A DNA stretch of 64,000 nucleotides from assembly GCA_017163975.1 (NCBI GenBank), contig JAFFSR010000249.1, forward strand, positions 1,660,001-1,724,000, given 5' to 3'. The notes below the pieces were generated by a model. It made no database searches. It was not told the origin of the DNA and was given only the letters and a program-made list of their open reading frames with translations. Source of the stretch: Anastatus disparis (Eukaryota; Arthropoda; Insecta; Hymenoptera; Eupelmidae). Positions within the stretch are counted from its first letter, which is position 1. The number at the start of each line of letters is the position of its first letter. Below are positions 1-12,479 of this stretch, one piece after another. Made by a program: the position numbers and the translations under genes.

Positions 1-581
1 ATCGGCTACGGAAACTCTCCTAGCTACCTATATTAGTTATAAATGTCCTCCGTATTCAGGTGAAATACCCCGGTTGAAATGTACATTAAGGTTTGGAAAG
101 ATCCTGATGTAAAAGAACCTTTCTAATTTTTTGCGGTTTTTGGTACCAGTCCATAATACAACTTTGCGAACTCTTATGAAAAAAATTGTCATGATTGTCG
201 TTGAGACCTTCTGAACTTTTTTGATTCATTAAGTTTTACTAAGGAATAGTAACCTTAATTTTATCGTATTCACAATTAATGAACAATTAAGATCGCTTTA
301 GAATTGAACAGCACTGTAAAGTTTTCAGGAGAAACCTTCTAGATTGTATTTTAAAAAATTCTTCAGAAATATTTTTTACGTTTTATCATCGTATGAATAT
401 ATTTATTAAATTATTGGTAAATAAATGATTATAAATCTATGAGATCATTTAAGAATACGGATGAATCTTTATATTTTCTGTATATTGATTGAAAGGTTAA
501 TGAAACTTCACGAACTCTATGGGAGTAAATCGAGATGAATTATTACAATCTTGTAAAGAGTTTAATAGCTGTTAAAGATCC
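1..581. other. AT-rich stretch, nothing recognised
   Basis: No open frame with a recognisable domain, no repeat matching elsewhere in the window, and no clear RNA gene. Confidence 0.5.
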
Positions 582-970
582 TTAAGAGGAGGTCGAGTAT
601 ATATGTCCTATTGTAATCAAAAAATTGATTTTTTTACAAAAACTAATAATTTTAGCAAAAAATATAGAGAAAGCCCCATCTTGTATCATAAAAAGCAATA
701 TTTTCTTTGATTAGAAAAAAATTTTTTTATCGATTCGTTTTAAAAAAAACCTTGAAAAATATAAAATATCGAGGTTTGGATGGACAATTCAGTTTTTCAA
801 AGTTTTCTTTGAAACGAAGCGATAAAAATAATTTTTTCTCATAAGAGAAAATATTGCTTTTTATTATACGAGATGGGGCTTTCTTCTTATTTTTTGCTAC
901 AATTATAAGGTTTTGCAGAAAATTGAATTTTTTTATTATAAAAGGATAGAGATATACGACCTGCTATTAA
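582..970. mobile_element. TTAA-flanked palindromic MITE, family A copy 1
   Basis: TTAA is present at both ends. The left tip reads TTAAGAGGAGGTCGAGTATA and is mirrored by the right tip ending in tacgacctgctaTTAA. Arms of about 180 bases fold on each other around a short centre. Related copies lie at 4088, 39323, 43568, 48702, 52851, 57000 and 59477. There is no coding capacity, so it is non-autonomous. The responsible transposase family is not shown; the TTAA flank suggests a piggyBac-like target choice but the tips do not match the piggyBac consensus. Confidence 0.85.
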
Positions 971-1299
971 TAAAATACCGTGGAAATTATTTATGATTCT
1001 CAGTAACGATTTTGAAGTTATAAAAAAATATACGTATTATTAAATTTTTTTAACTCTTGAAATAGTTAAGCATACCATGGAATTGTTCGAAAGTGGAAAT
1101 AAAGCCATTTTACACGACTAAGCTATAAATCTTTTTGTGAATAAATACAATAAATCGCACTGATTTATTAATACTAGGCAATTTTTCAGTTTATTAATGA
1201 GTTAATTTAATTAATACTATGATATGCCCTTCAAAAATCACTATTCAATATATTAGAAATTCATAAAAAATCTGAAGCAGTCATAATCATATTTTTTTA
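971..1299. other. AT-rich spacer, nothing recognised
   Basis: No gene or repeat recognised between two palindromic elements. Confidence 0.4.
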
Positions 1300-1684
1300 T
1301 ATATGGGGATATCCACAAAACTTTTAATTCTCTGGTAACAGGTCATATTACAGCTGTTACTGGGTTACCGCATGATGCACATTATTTAAACTAGGTTCAA
1401 ATCTTTTGTGCTATCCTGTAACTCTATTTCTGATGTATTTTGTAAATGTTTAACAAACGGCGCAGTAGATATTTCTATGAAACATTCATTTTTACACATA
1501 AAAAATTACCGTAATTTATCTTATGTGTAAATTTACTTTTTATAGAATTATCTGCTGCGCCGTTTGTGGCACATTTACAAAATACATCAGAAATAGAGTT
1601 ACAGGATAGCACAAAAGATTATAACCTAGTTTAAATAATGACCTGTTACTAGAGAATTTAAAGTTGGGTGGATATCCCCATATA
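1300..1684. repeat. Palindromic foldback element
   Basis: The sequence tatatggggatatcca at 1300-1315 is mirrored at 1669-1684. The arms stay complementary inward to about 1487 and 1508, including a shared segment around the GGCGCAG/CTGCGCC motif. No coding sequence. Probably a MITE of a family not otherwise seen in the window. Confidence 0.8.
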
Positions 1685-1810
1685 ATACCATGGTGGTACA
1701 CATGAAATTGGAAAGGTTCCAAAAATATATTAATTACAATAACTTTTCTGATGAGGATATATTATTCAGATTAATATTATTTTTAAAATTAGAAAACATT
1801 ATTTTTATTT

Positions 1811-2141
1811 TTAAGAGCATGACGAAGCTTCCAGTCTTCTAATAATATTTCCAATCCTAAGTTATAAATAAACAATGCGTTTAATAACATTTTTTTGCGA
1901 CAAAGAAAAAATTTGTAAGATTCAACTCGAGTGCGGACAACTCAAGAAACCCACGAAAATACTACATAAAAAGTAATAATACAAACTTTCAATATAACGT
2001 ATTTTAAGATTAGATTTGTCGAGCTTGATATAATTTCCAATCCAAGTTCATAAAAAATTTACAAGTTTAAATGATTTTTTATTTTAACAAAAATTATTGT
2101 ATTAACATAGCTTTAGTGCGGACAAGTCATTATATTTGTTT
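1811..2141. repeat. Dispersed repeat E, copy 1, left part
   Basis: Starts TTAAGAGCATGACGAAGC. It is collinear with 39707-40032, sharing the AATAATATTTCCAATCCTAA and TTTAGTGCGGACAAGTCAT segments. It stops abruptly at 2141, where the other copy continues; the continuation is found at 2702. Confidence 0.8.
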
Positions 2142-2701
2142 TTCTCATCCGTGCTGAGTAAGTGGCCTATAGCGCATGCGTTTTCGGGGTAGTAAGTAGC
2201 TAATAGCGTGCGCTGGGTGTGTTGTTTTTTGAGGGCGTGTGTTTCACAGCTATGTATAATATTATTTTGTATTAAATCGCGTAAATACGTTACATTCTGT
2301 AAAATAATGTCACGCAAAAGCGTTAATTAATGTAAAATTGCAAAGGTTTATACAAGCGCAGCGCCCTCATACTGTATCTCATCGACCATGTGAAGAATTT
2401 TATACTCTATCTCGCTCTAACCTCTGACAAAGTAAATCGTATCATCTATTCTTGTATTATTTTTACATCAACGAAATCGTAATTATTCCATATATACGTG
2501 AAATTGGTGAACTAAAAGTATGTAATTTAATTACAATTAATAGTACCAAAAAGTATTGAAATATAGTATTGCAAGTCAGTCGTACGGCAGATATGAGAGA
2601 GAGAGAGTCTCGGGCAATGGCGCTACTCGCTACGCTCGTGCGCCAACTTGCCCTCGTGCGCAATAGTCAACTAAACCTTACTCGTTACACAATATACTAT
2701 T
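2142..2701. mobile_element. 560-bp insertion inside repeat E
   Basis: Absent from the second copy of repeat E, which runs straight across the site at about 40040. It is more GC-rich than its surroundings, with GCGCATGCG near the start and an (AG)n run near 2595. No protein domain, no clear terminal inverted repeat and no obvious target duplication. It could be a solo LTR or a non-autonomous DNA element; the family is unknown. Confidence 0.55.
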
Positions 2702-2770
2702 AATTTACGAATTTAATGATGTTAATGAAATAAAAAAACCAAAACTCGATTGCTGCAGCTCCAACATCAG
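2702..2770. repeat. Dispersed repeat E, copy 1, right part
   Basis: Resumes the homology with 40041-40110, sharing the run TTGCTGCAGCT and the preceding aatgaaataaaaaaa stretch. Homology fades after about 2770. Confidence 0.7.
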
Positions 2771-3420
2771 ATAAATATTACGGAAAGAAACATAATGAAT
2801 CACCCAAATTCACAATTTTATAAATTACAACTGAATCACTAGAAAAATAGTTGCATACAATAGACTTTTCCAAATTTTATGAGTAACGGCTTATAATTGA
2901 AATTTCAATGTCGGAACGATTCGGAAAACTTGAAAAATTTATCAATTTTCATTTCATAATAGTTCTTAAACATTCTTTAAAGACCGGAAAAATATTTGTT
3001 CCGATTCTTTCAGAAATTTTCGGGTTATTTTAACGAGGATATAACTGATGATGATGTAACAAAATTCAACTGCAATAATCACAAATTTTCCAATCGAAAA
3101 CGTTTTCATAAATAATTTCCATAATTTATAATTTCCGCAAAAATAATCATAATCTTCATAATTCTGCGAAAATGACGATTTATATTGACTTTTTCATAAA
3201 TTCAAGTAACTTATAGAAATTTTCTCAAATTCAATTTACTTGTTTTTGTCATAAAAAACAAAAGATAATTAGTCTTAAAGCAGACTTAACGTAGGTAAAT
3301 ATTATTTTTTTATATACGCTTTTCTTATATTTGCCTTCATGTCTGTTTGTTTGTTTGTAATCACCCGCTCGATTTCAGGCACTTTTTGACAGATATAAAT
3401 TCTGACAATTGGCATAGACT
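2771..3420. other. AT-rich spacer, nothing recognised
   Basis: No gene or repeat was recognised apart from short A/T runs. Confidence 0.4.
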
Positions 3421-3807
3421 TTGGTCTTGGATGACAATACAATAATCAGTTGTCATTTTGGTACCTGGACATCCAGGTCGATGATAATGGGTGTGAAAAG
3501 TCATCCCCGAGGAAGTATAAATGGGGAGGCTTTCTTTGGGTCGAGGCGAGTTTCTCGGGGGTTTTCAGGATTGCTAAAACCGAATTTGAGATCAAACAAT
3601 TGCCACAAAGTGATGCACGTTGTCCAGAATACGCATGGACGTCGTCTCCGAGGAAGTACAAGTGGGGAGGCTTTCTCTGGGTCGAGGTGGGTTCCCCGGG
3701 GGATTTCGGGGCTGCTAAAACCTAATTCAAGGTTTGAAAGTGAATCTATAATGCACAATAATGATTTAGGATGGAGAGGTCGAACTGGAGTACCAAGTTG
3801 CCGATAA
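3421..3807 (+). repeat. 141-bp tandem repeat, two units, open in several frames
   Basis: Two units of 141 bases (about 3503-3643 and 3644-3784) share the CCGAGGAAGTA / GGGGAGGCTTTCT / GGGTCGAGG blocks. Since 141 is 3 x 47, a plus-strand frame from 3450 gives a duplicated peptide motif, SSPRKYKWGGFLWVE, twice. Two other frames are also open (3421-3807 plus; 3501-3875 minus). Base composition is clearly more GC-rich than the neighbourhood. No known domain; I cannot tell a decayed coding repeat from a GC-rich satellite. Confidence 0.6.
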
Positions 3808-4087
3808 CGGATGTACCTGAGTGTAATCTTCGAAAAGTCTGGTTGCAATGTAACTCTAAATGATAATAAAAACAATTTTAACTTAAAAATAGAAAATACA
3901 AAATTTTAAAAACATGCTTTAAAAATAAAATACAATAATTGAATAAATAGACTAAAAAGTATAAAATAAATAAATTAACTTCCTCGATATTACTTTTATG
4001 TAGTTTCATTGCAATAATCAATAGAAAATTTTACAACAACAATTTAAAAAGAAAAGTGTGGTTGCTGAAATTTTTTCTAAAATCTTT

Positions 4088-4495
4088 TTAAGAGTCCGCT
4101 GTATCTCTGTCCTTTTCTAATTAAAAAATTGACTTTTTTCCCAAAATTAGCAACAAGAGGCAAAAATAAAGAGATGGTTTCGATGTGTTTAATAAAATGT
4201 AATATTTTCTTTGATTAGTATGAATTAATTTTATTGCTTCGTTTTTAAGAAAAGTTGGAATAGCTTAAAAAATTAGAAATTAGTGTCAAATGATGGGATT
4301 TTCAAGTTATTCCAACTTTTCTTGAAAATAAAGCAATGGAATTAAATTATTCTTATCAGAGAAAATATTGCTTTCTATTACACGAATCGAAACCATCTCT
4401 TTATTTCTGCCTGAAGCTATTAGTTTTTATAAAAAATAAATTTTAAATAGATTCGGTAAAACAGGTAACTGTGTCGGTATACTGCTGGCTCTTAA
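4088..4495. mobile_element. TTAA MITE, family A copy 2 (diverged)
   Basis: TTAA at both ends. The left tip has TTAAGAGTCCGCTGTATCTC followed by the family segment tgtccttttctaat. The arms fold around 4290 (aagaaaagttggaata against the mirrored ttccaacttttctt). The right tip is eroded. Confidence 0.75.
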
Positions 4496-5318
4496 GAAAT
4501 TATTAAAGATAGTATTGAAATTATTATTAGATTTACTAAAAATCAGTGTACACCCTTTTCTTTTATAATTTTTGTTGTAAAATTTTATCTTGATTATTGC
4601 AATGAAACTGTATAAAAGTAATTTTAAGAAATTTAATTAATTTATTTGATACTTTTTAGTGCATTTTTTCAATTATTGGTTTTTTTTTTAACAACGTGTT
4701 TTCAACATGAAAAAAACATTTTTTTATTTAATTGTATTATTTCACCAATTAGATAAACTCAAATATCTTCATATTATAATTTGCAAAATGTGTTATTTAT
4801 TTAACATCAATTATTGTTTTAAGTATTTATCTAAAGTTTATAGTATTCAAGAAAACAATTCATTACGGAATTCATTAAAGAATTCATAGAAAAAAAAAAT
4901 CTTTTGATTTACATTGTCTCATTTTAACACTTTTATGATTTAGACCTATAAAATTTTTTGTATTTGTTTTGTGTATGAAAATATATATGATTAATCTGTA
5001 ACTGAAAGAATAATGTATAGACCACCAGTTATTTTATTACCGCAATTAATATAAATGCAAATCTTTGTACAATAACATAAAACTGGCTGACAATTTTTTG
5101 AAAAAATTAGGGAACGTAGATATCTGTATAACATAACCTTTTACTTTGGCATTCCGTACTTTTCTCAATAACGTCATTATAAATTTTCTATTTTGAAGTG
5201 AAACTTCTTTAGCAACGGTATACACCTCCCATAAGAGACGTATAAAAAAATTATACGGGAGTGAATTGATTTCATGACGGTACATGCAACGGAACTAATG
5301 AAACGGAAGTGTATATAT
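4496..5318. other. AT-rich stretch, nothing recognised
   Basis: Only short uncharacterised open frames occur here (for example 4707-4889 plus and 5046-5285 minus). Neither has a domain, repeat or codon bias that I can support. Confidence 0.4.
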
Positions 5319-5334
5319 ATCAGGGGCGTCCGCG
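5319..5334 (+). repeat. Possible hAT left terminal inverted repeat
   Basis: The string CAGGGGCGTCCGCGCC stands out in AT-rich sequence 315 bases upstream of the transposase start. It has the CAGGG-type opening common at hAT ends. I could not find its mirrored partner downstream, so the assignment is tentative. Confidence 0.35.
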
Positions 5335-5648
5335 CCTCCTATATGTAAATCAAGGTACTAGATACGTATAAAGAAAAATTCGCGGGACTGTCAAATGCAC
5401 AGAGAGTACATGAAATTAATGTTTATGTATTTTTCTAATAAAGTTGAGTTTTGTAAAATTTAAATTTCGTTAAAAAGATTATAATTAAATTCATACTTTA
5501 CAAATTTTAGACCTCGTAAAAATTTAATTTTAGGAATATTATTTATAAAATAAATTCTCAAATCATTCTTACTGGATCAACAAACCTATAAATACATTGT
5601 ATTTTATTATGTTATTCATTGTTTTGTTGTTCACTTTAAGGATTTAAA

Positions 5649-8600
5649 ATGAACAGTGAAGAAAATTCAGTGGATAGTACAGATGAATTGCTAGCTAGTT
5701 TAAGAGTTGGTATAGATGGTGAACCATTACATGATGATGGAAGTCAGGGGACAGCAAATAATGGTACCCATTATAAGTTATCACGATTGAGTAATTCTAC
5801 AGGAATTACAAATGTTTCAACGGCGCCTTCTGTTTTATTAAGTGATGAGCAAAAAGAAATGTTAGATGTCTGCTGTAAAACTTGTTATTTGGGTGGAAAA
5901 TTTTTCGAAGCAGATTTGACGAAATCAAATGGCGATAAAATCATAGCAAAATGCATGACTTTTAACCAAATTATTCATGGAAATCTTAAAGTTTCATCAA
6001 CTTCTTATCGCCATTTGAAGGTTATTGTTTTTATATGTATATGTTATTAAATTAACTAATTTATTTATTGTTATTGTGACTTGCAAAATTTAAAAAGTAA
6101 AAATTGTACTTTTTTAAAAATACCTTGATAAAGTCAATATTTAATGGTATGAACTGAAAAAAAATTTTAATGTTTTTCATGACAGTACATTCAAATATAA
6201 AGTTAATATTTAGATGAAATATCAAGTATCATGTTTCAATAAATATCTTGTTCAATGATGAATTTTCTCTTATAGATATATAAAATTAAACATTATTTAT
6301 ATTAAAGTTATATACCTTATCAGAAAAAAAGGTCAGCCATGTCGGTAGGTGACAATAATACTAAATTTTATCTGTTATAGTAAACACAGAATAAAATGTT
6401 GTGTTCACTTTTTTACAATGTCATCAAATTGCTTTTTTAATACCTAGTCCAAAAGTACCATATTTTCTCCTGTCGTCGAAAATAGAATATGGTATTTTTG
6501 GCCTATTGTTGGAAAATTTGTATTTTCACCTCGAGAGTAAATGAAGAATGACTTTAATTTTATGTGAATTGTCATCCAAGCCTAACAGGAGTTCTTTATT
6601 TTTACTCGCTCTAGGTGAAAAATATACTATTTCATACAAAACCAAAAAATTTTAATAATATTAAATGTTTATTCTGTATTAATTTTATCATTCAACAAAA
6701 TTATATTTTTAGAGAAAACATGAAGATAAACTACAAAGCTATCAGCAATATAAAAAATTTAAGAAATTGGATGGTGATGATGAAGATGAAAATGATGTTG
6801 TTTATCGACGTGTAACATGTGCTTTTTCTCAAAATACTTTTGAAAAAAATGTTGTTGAGTTTTTATTGAAAAATCAACTTTCTCTTCGTCTAGTTGAAGA
6901 TTCAGCTTTTCGAAAAATATTTAATGGTTGTATATTTTATATAATATTTTTTTTATTATATTAATGAATAACATTTTATTTAAAAAATTTAGATTTCAAA
7001 ATTAAACATGGTGACGCTCCGTTAAAGCATTTGACTCGTTATACTGCTGGAAAAAAAGTCGATGATTCATATTATAAACAATTAGACAAGATTAAAATGG
7101 CTTTAGCTAATGCAAACCATGTCTGTACAACAGCAGATATTTGGACTGGGTCGAATAGAAGATTTTTAGGTGTAACTGCTCATTGGGTAAGATGACATGT
7201 TATTCACATAAAGTAGTGAAGAAATTACAATAAAATCAAAATTATTTCTATTTTAAGATTGATGATATATCTTTGGAAAGAAGATCAGCAGCTTTAGCTT
7301 GTAGACGATTTGGAGGATCGCATACCTTTTCCAATATAGCAGAGCAACTATCTATTATCTATTCGACTTTCGAGCTAACTACTGAAAAAATTGTATCTAC
7401 AGTTACGGATAATGGAAAATAATTTTGTTAAAGCCTTTAAAGAATTTGGAATAGAAAATCCAGAAAATTATTTTCCAGGTTATTTAAATTGTTATTTTAA
7501 ATCAATTGTATTAAAAATTAAATAAATAGCCATTTAAATTATTGGATGAATATAATCAATTCTTGAATTAAATTAATATTAAATAATAAAGTAAATTAAT
7601 AACTGTCAATTATCGGTAGATTTTCTTTAGATTTTATAATTTCTCATGAAACAAAATTTAATCAAACAAATCTAAATTTATTAAAAAAGCTAATTTTGCT
7701 TAAAAGTTATAAATATAATAAAAAAAAATGAAAAAATTGAACTTTACATTTATATGAAAAATCTTTATAAAATCTTAATGATTTTTCAAATTATTATATA
7801 AAAATTATTGCAGATGAGGATTCAAATGATTCTGAAGAGGAAATGGAAGAGTTTAAGAAAATGATGGCGAAGAATCACTGTTTATGAACAGTAACGATAA
7901 TGTAAATCCTGTAGAAGACGAAGCAATATTTTCAAATATAACACTATCTCGTCATTTTCGATAGGTCAGCCATACCTTGAGTTTGATTGCAACAAAAGAT
8001 CTTGTAGACGCAATTGACAGAGTTTCAAATATTAAAAAGTGTCATAAATTTGTCATGGAAAAATGCCAACAATTATGGAAATGTTTAAGATCACCAAAAA
8101 AACGAGAAGAAATGAAAAAAATTTTTGAATACAGTTGACAGAGGCCCGTTATAACAACGTGGAATTCTACGTATGACGCCTTTAAACAAATTATTTCGTT
8201 AAAAGAAAAAATTGATGATGAAAGAATTCATGACATGTCGGAATCTAATAAAATCTTAAGAAAAAAAGATTTTGAATTTATTGAAGATTATTTGAAATTG
8301 TGTCAACCCCTGGCTTCAGCGATTGATATTTTACAAAGAGAAAAAGATTGTCATTATGGTTATCTTTTACCAACATTGTTGACTATCCGAAAAAAATGGA
8401 ATTCTTTATCGGCAAATAAAAGTTTGTCTATGTGTGAGCTACTGTTGAAATATTTAAAGGAAGCTTGAGACAAAAGATTTCATGATTTTTTTGAAATCAT
8501 TAACAATGGCGAATTAGCAGCTATAGCAGCACTCACGCACCCTAAATTTAAAGCAAAATGGATTTCGTGCTTTGATAAAAATACACAAGCAAAAATAAAA

Positions 8601-8984
8601 AGGCTTGTTGAAGAATTGGTTAGGCCTAAAAAGCCAGAATCAGCTGTTCCAGATAATGAGGATACTGAAGACATGTTTTTTGATTTTGATAATGACAGCT
8701 CAAATGCATTACTAAACACGGCTTTTGCACCTCAAGAACAAGAAGAAAATGAACTAATGAGGTTTTTAAATGAAAAAACGATGTCTTTGGAGTCCTTAAA
8801 TAATTTGCTAGTTCTTAAAAGCTTATTTTTGAAATTTAATACCACATTACCTTCTTCAGCTCCAGTAGAAAGATTATTTTCTTATGCTACTTTAATGAAC
8901 ATGCCAAAATTTAATAGATTGTCCGATATTGAATTCAAAAAACGAGTACTGTATAAAGCAAATGGACTCAAAAGTTATTTGTAA
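5649..8984 (+). pseudogene. hAT-superfamily transposase, multi-exon, broken
   Basis: Remnant of a cut-and-paste DNA transposase. Exons inferred from GT/AG sites: 5649-6020, 6713-6926, 6993-7186, 7258-7478 and 7814-8984. Exon 1 and the start of exon 2 form a BED-type zinc finger ending HLKRKH across the splice; one expected cysteine seems lost (CMTF). The middle shows TADIWT, DNG, SHTLSLIATKDL and TTWNSTYDA, all hAT-like. The end has the hAT dimerisation region with SSAPVERLFSYA and finishes NGLKSYL. Damage: a one-base frameshift near 7420, another near 7865, and in-frame stops near 7961, 8137 and 8466. The start at 5649 opens a clean 120-residue frame. It is followed directly by a 90-bp tandem array that may belong to the same element. 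Inactive as sequenced. Confidence 0.88.
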
Positions 8985-9129
8985 GGGTATAAAGCTTTGA
9001 ACTTAATAATACTTATTTTATTATTTTTATGAATAAACAAAAAGTTTAATAATTTATAATTGAATATTTATAATTATACAGAAAAATTTTTTATAAAAGC
9101 AATCTTTCAATATGAATAGGTAAAAATTT

Positions 9130-9740
9130 TTTAAAATAATAATCGCGATATTCAAAATCATCGAAAGATTTACATTGGCTGAGTAATCGCCACTTCATAA
9201 ATTCTTTTTAAATGTTTCATATTAGAAAATAATCGCGATATTATGAAATATATGTAAGCTCATATTGGCTGAGTAATCGCCACTTCATAAATTCTTTTTA
9301 AATGTTTCATATAAGAAAATAATCGCGATATTATGAAATATATGTAAGCTTACATTGACTGAGTAATCGCCACTTCATAAATTCTTTTTGAATGTTTCAT
9401 ATTAGAAAATTATCGCGATATTATGAAATATATGAAAGCTTACATTGGCTGAGTAATCGCCACTTCATAAATTCTTTTTAAATGTTTCATATTAAAAAAT
9501 AATCGCGATATTATGAAATATATGAAAGCTTACATTGGCTGAGTAATCGCCACTTAGAAAATTCTTTTCAAATGTTTGATATTAGAAAATAATCGCGATA
9601 TTATTAAATATCTGAAAACTTACATTGGCTGAGTAATCGCCACTTGAAAAGTTATTATTCAAACTCTTGTGTTAAATATGCAATCATGATATTAAAAATT
9701 AACCAAAAATGTACATTGGCTGAGTTATCGCCACATATAA
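9130..9740. repeat. 90-bp tandem array beside the hAT gene
   Basis: The motif GAGTAATCGCCAC recurs at 9181, 9271, 9361, 9451, 9541 and 9631, exactly 90 bases apart, with a degenerate copy at 9722. Each unit also carries the 8-bp palindrome ATCGCGAT and an interrupted palindrome TGGC-N9-GCCA. Central units are nearly identical and the outer ones decay, as in an array growing by unequal exchange. It lies 150-750 bases after the transposase stop, so it may be the element's subterminal region. Confidence 0.9.
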
Positions 9741-11195
9741 TATTGTAAATTTTTACCAGCATGAAGTAAATAAATAATTTAAATAAATGACATGAAAAAA
9801 ATTGTTTTATTGCTTTTTATAAGGTCACATCGTATAGAAAAAAATTCAGAAGTCATGCATAAACAGCTATAGAGAACCTGTGTATTTATATGAACCCACA
9901 TAATTAATATACGATGTATCCATAGTCCATACACAATATGCATAAATGCGTCTAATTATGTAAATCTTATTCATAGTCAATATATTATCTCCATTTTAAT
10001 TTATTTTTTTTTATTCATAAAACCAATTTTCTTATTAGCAAAGGACAGAAATATCATTCTTCCTCTTAAAATATATCTTCATTTTCTATAATTTTGTAAT
10101 AGTATTAGATATCTCTAATGATTTCAAAGATTTATGTCTATTAAGGAAATAATATTTATAATAAATGATGTTTAAAAATATTACTTTTTATTTTTATAAA
10201 AAATTAAAGTTTCATGATTTCATGTAAATAGCAAGAATGTTTATTGTTCGGTTAAATAAACAAAAATGTTAAAGATTTAATAAAAATTATATGTAAATGC
10301 ATAACTAATTCAGAATTTCTTTATCTTTGGAATTTGACTTATATAGATTTTAAATGATTAAATTCAAATAAAATGAATCACTAAAATGATTTCTTAACTT
10401 TCGTGGTAAGTAAATAATTACTAAGATTCATAAATTCTCAAATTTTTTAAATAATAGCGCTTATTACCTGTATATCGGAATGATGTTTGATGAAAAAATG
10501 TTAAAATTATTCACTAATTACAATAGTAATATGCTTTCTCGAAGTTAAATTTCGCTGGCATTATTCGAACGAAAAATTCATAAATAAGTAGGGATACTAC
10601 TGCAAATTTATATGCGAGATGATTTGTATGAATGATCTTTATGTATGGGTATCGACTACGAGTAAATTAACATATTTCATGGAACTTGCATGAATCTTAA
10701 ACAATTGTTCTTTTAAAATCTTTTTATTTCTCAGTATTCTCCGACCTAATCAAACAACCTTAGAATCGAAATCTAAAAGAATCTCCAAGTTTCATTTGAC
10801 GTAGTCTCTGCAAATGTCTGTAAACTTCATAATCGGTATGGAAAATTTCAAAATTCATTCATATAGACGATTTCCAGGTAGCCAGGATCACCTGGATATT
10901 GTGAGATGTCATCTCGGGAAACGTACATGTTATTAATAAATAATGGCTAAATTTCAAAAGATATTCTTGTAGACAATGTTTATCTTACTTGGAACATCCA
11001 TGTTTGGCTAGATATCATTTGAAACAACTTCAAAGTAGTTATTAAACTATAAGTAGAATTTCAAAAGTTTTAGCTGTAGATGATGTTTAAGTTGTCATTA
11101 ACACCTAGATATTCAAAGACGGCGATCGTGGGTACCACAGCATAATAAATAACTATTTTTTAAATATTGTCTACATCGATAAGGTAAAGTATGTA
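9741..11195. other. AT-rich stretch, nothing recognised
   Basis: About 1.45 kb without a supported gene, palindrome or tandem repeat. Confidence 0.4.
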
Positions 11196-12401
11196 TATAT
11201 GGGACGTTTCACGTCAACTCACCTAACAAAAAAATAGAATTCGTCAAAAATCTGTGAAAATGTTCTATTTGATATCCAAAATATACAAAAAAAATTTTAG
11301 AGGTCGAGGTCAAAAGGGTCAGGATTTAAACGTGATAGAATTTTTCGAATTTTCCAAATTTTTTGCCAAATAAATATTTTAATGAATTTTTTCCTCAAGA
11401 ACTATCAATTTTCCGTTAAAACTTAATAGAATACTTTTTCTTGAAAATTAGATGTAGAATGCACCTGAATTTTTGCAAATTATAATATACTGATTTTTAT
11501 GCTTACTTGATCGATTTAAACATACTATTCAGTATATCTAAAAATCGAGCAGGTTAAATTGGCTTTTTAAAGTCTTATTTTTTTTCGTTTTTTTATGAGG
11601 AAAAAATATACGAAGCCTCCAGTTGGGCAGCCTTCTCAAAGTTACTTAATTGTGCAAAAAAGTCTGAATAAATCGTTATTTTGGATCAACGATGAGATTC
11701 GTGATTTTTTTTCTGAAAAAGTATTGATTTTTGGGACAAATGTATAAAAATGTTTTTTATTGGAAATTGTATGTAAAATGTATGTAAATTTTTGTAAACC
11801 ATTATTTGCTAAACATCACAAATTATACATGAAATTTTGAAATTTTAAAATTTATTTTTTGTTAAATTTTTAGTATATATGGTTCATAATGTCTTAAATT
11901 AGAATTTGTAAAAATATGTTTATATTCTGCACATGATTTCAGACATTTTTGCACAATTAAGTAACTTTGAGAAGGTCGCTCAACTGGAGGCTTCGTATAT
12001 TTGTTCCTCATAAAAAAACAAAAAAAATAAGACTTTGAAAAGCCAATTTAACCTGCTCGATTTTTAGATATACTGAATAGTATGTTTAAATCGATCAAGT
12101 AAGCATAAAAATCAGTATATTATAATTTGCAAAAATTCAGGTGAATTCTACGTCTAATTTCCAAGAAAAAGTATTCTATTAAGTTTTAACGAAAAATTGA
12201 TAGTTTTTGAGGAAAAAATTCATTAAAATATTTATTTAGCAAAAAATTTGGAAAATTCGAAAAATTCCATCACGTTTAAATCCTGACTCCTTTGACCTGG
12301 ACCTCTAAAATTTTTTTTGTATATTTTGGGTATCAAATAAAACATTTTCACAGATTTTCGACGTATTCTATTTTTTTGTTAGGTGAGTTGACGTGAAACG
12401 T

Positions 12402-12409
<8 letters not shown>
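11196..12409. mobile_element. 1.2-kb foldback element with 460-bp arms
   Basis: The left tip GGGACGTTTCACGTCAACTC (from 11201) is mirrored by the right tip ending at 12403. The left arm, to about 11662, and the right arm, from about 11945, match almost base for base, including tatacgaagcctcc near 11612 and its mirror near 11985. The 285-base centre is unique. No transposase frame. Both ends sit in TATATA sequence, so the element may target AT microsatellites. Confidence 0.9.

Positions 12410-12464
<55 letters not shown>
12403..12464. repeat. (AT)n microsatellite
   Basis: Uninterrupted TA dinucleotides next to the right tip of the foldback element. Confidence 0.95.
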
Positions 12465-12470
<6 letters not shown>

Positions 12471-12479
12471 ATATGTGTT

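Noticed and set aside
582..970. Assigning the TTAA MITEs to piggyBac
   Set aside because: The TTAA flank fits, but the tips (GAGGAGGTC, GGAGGCTCC, GGGGATGTA) lack the piggyBac consensus and no transposase is present, so the class is left open.
1540..1722. 60-residue minus-strand frame
   Set aside because: Lies within one arm of a palindromic MITE and mirrors the other arm.
5046..5285. 79-residue minus-strand frame upstream of the hAT element
   Set aside because: No recognisable domain and no supporting splice or start context; length is within chance for this composition.
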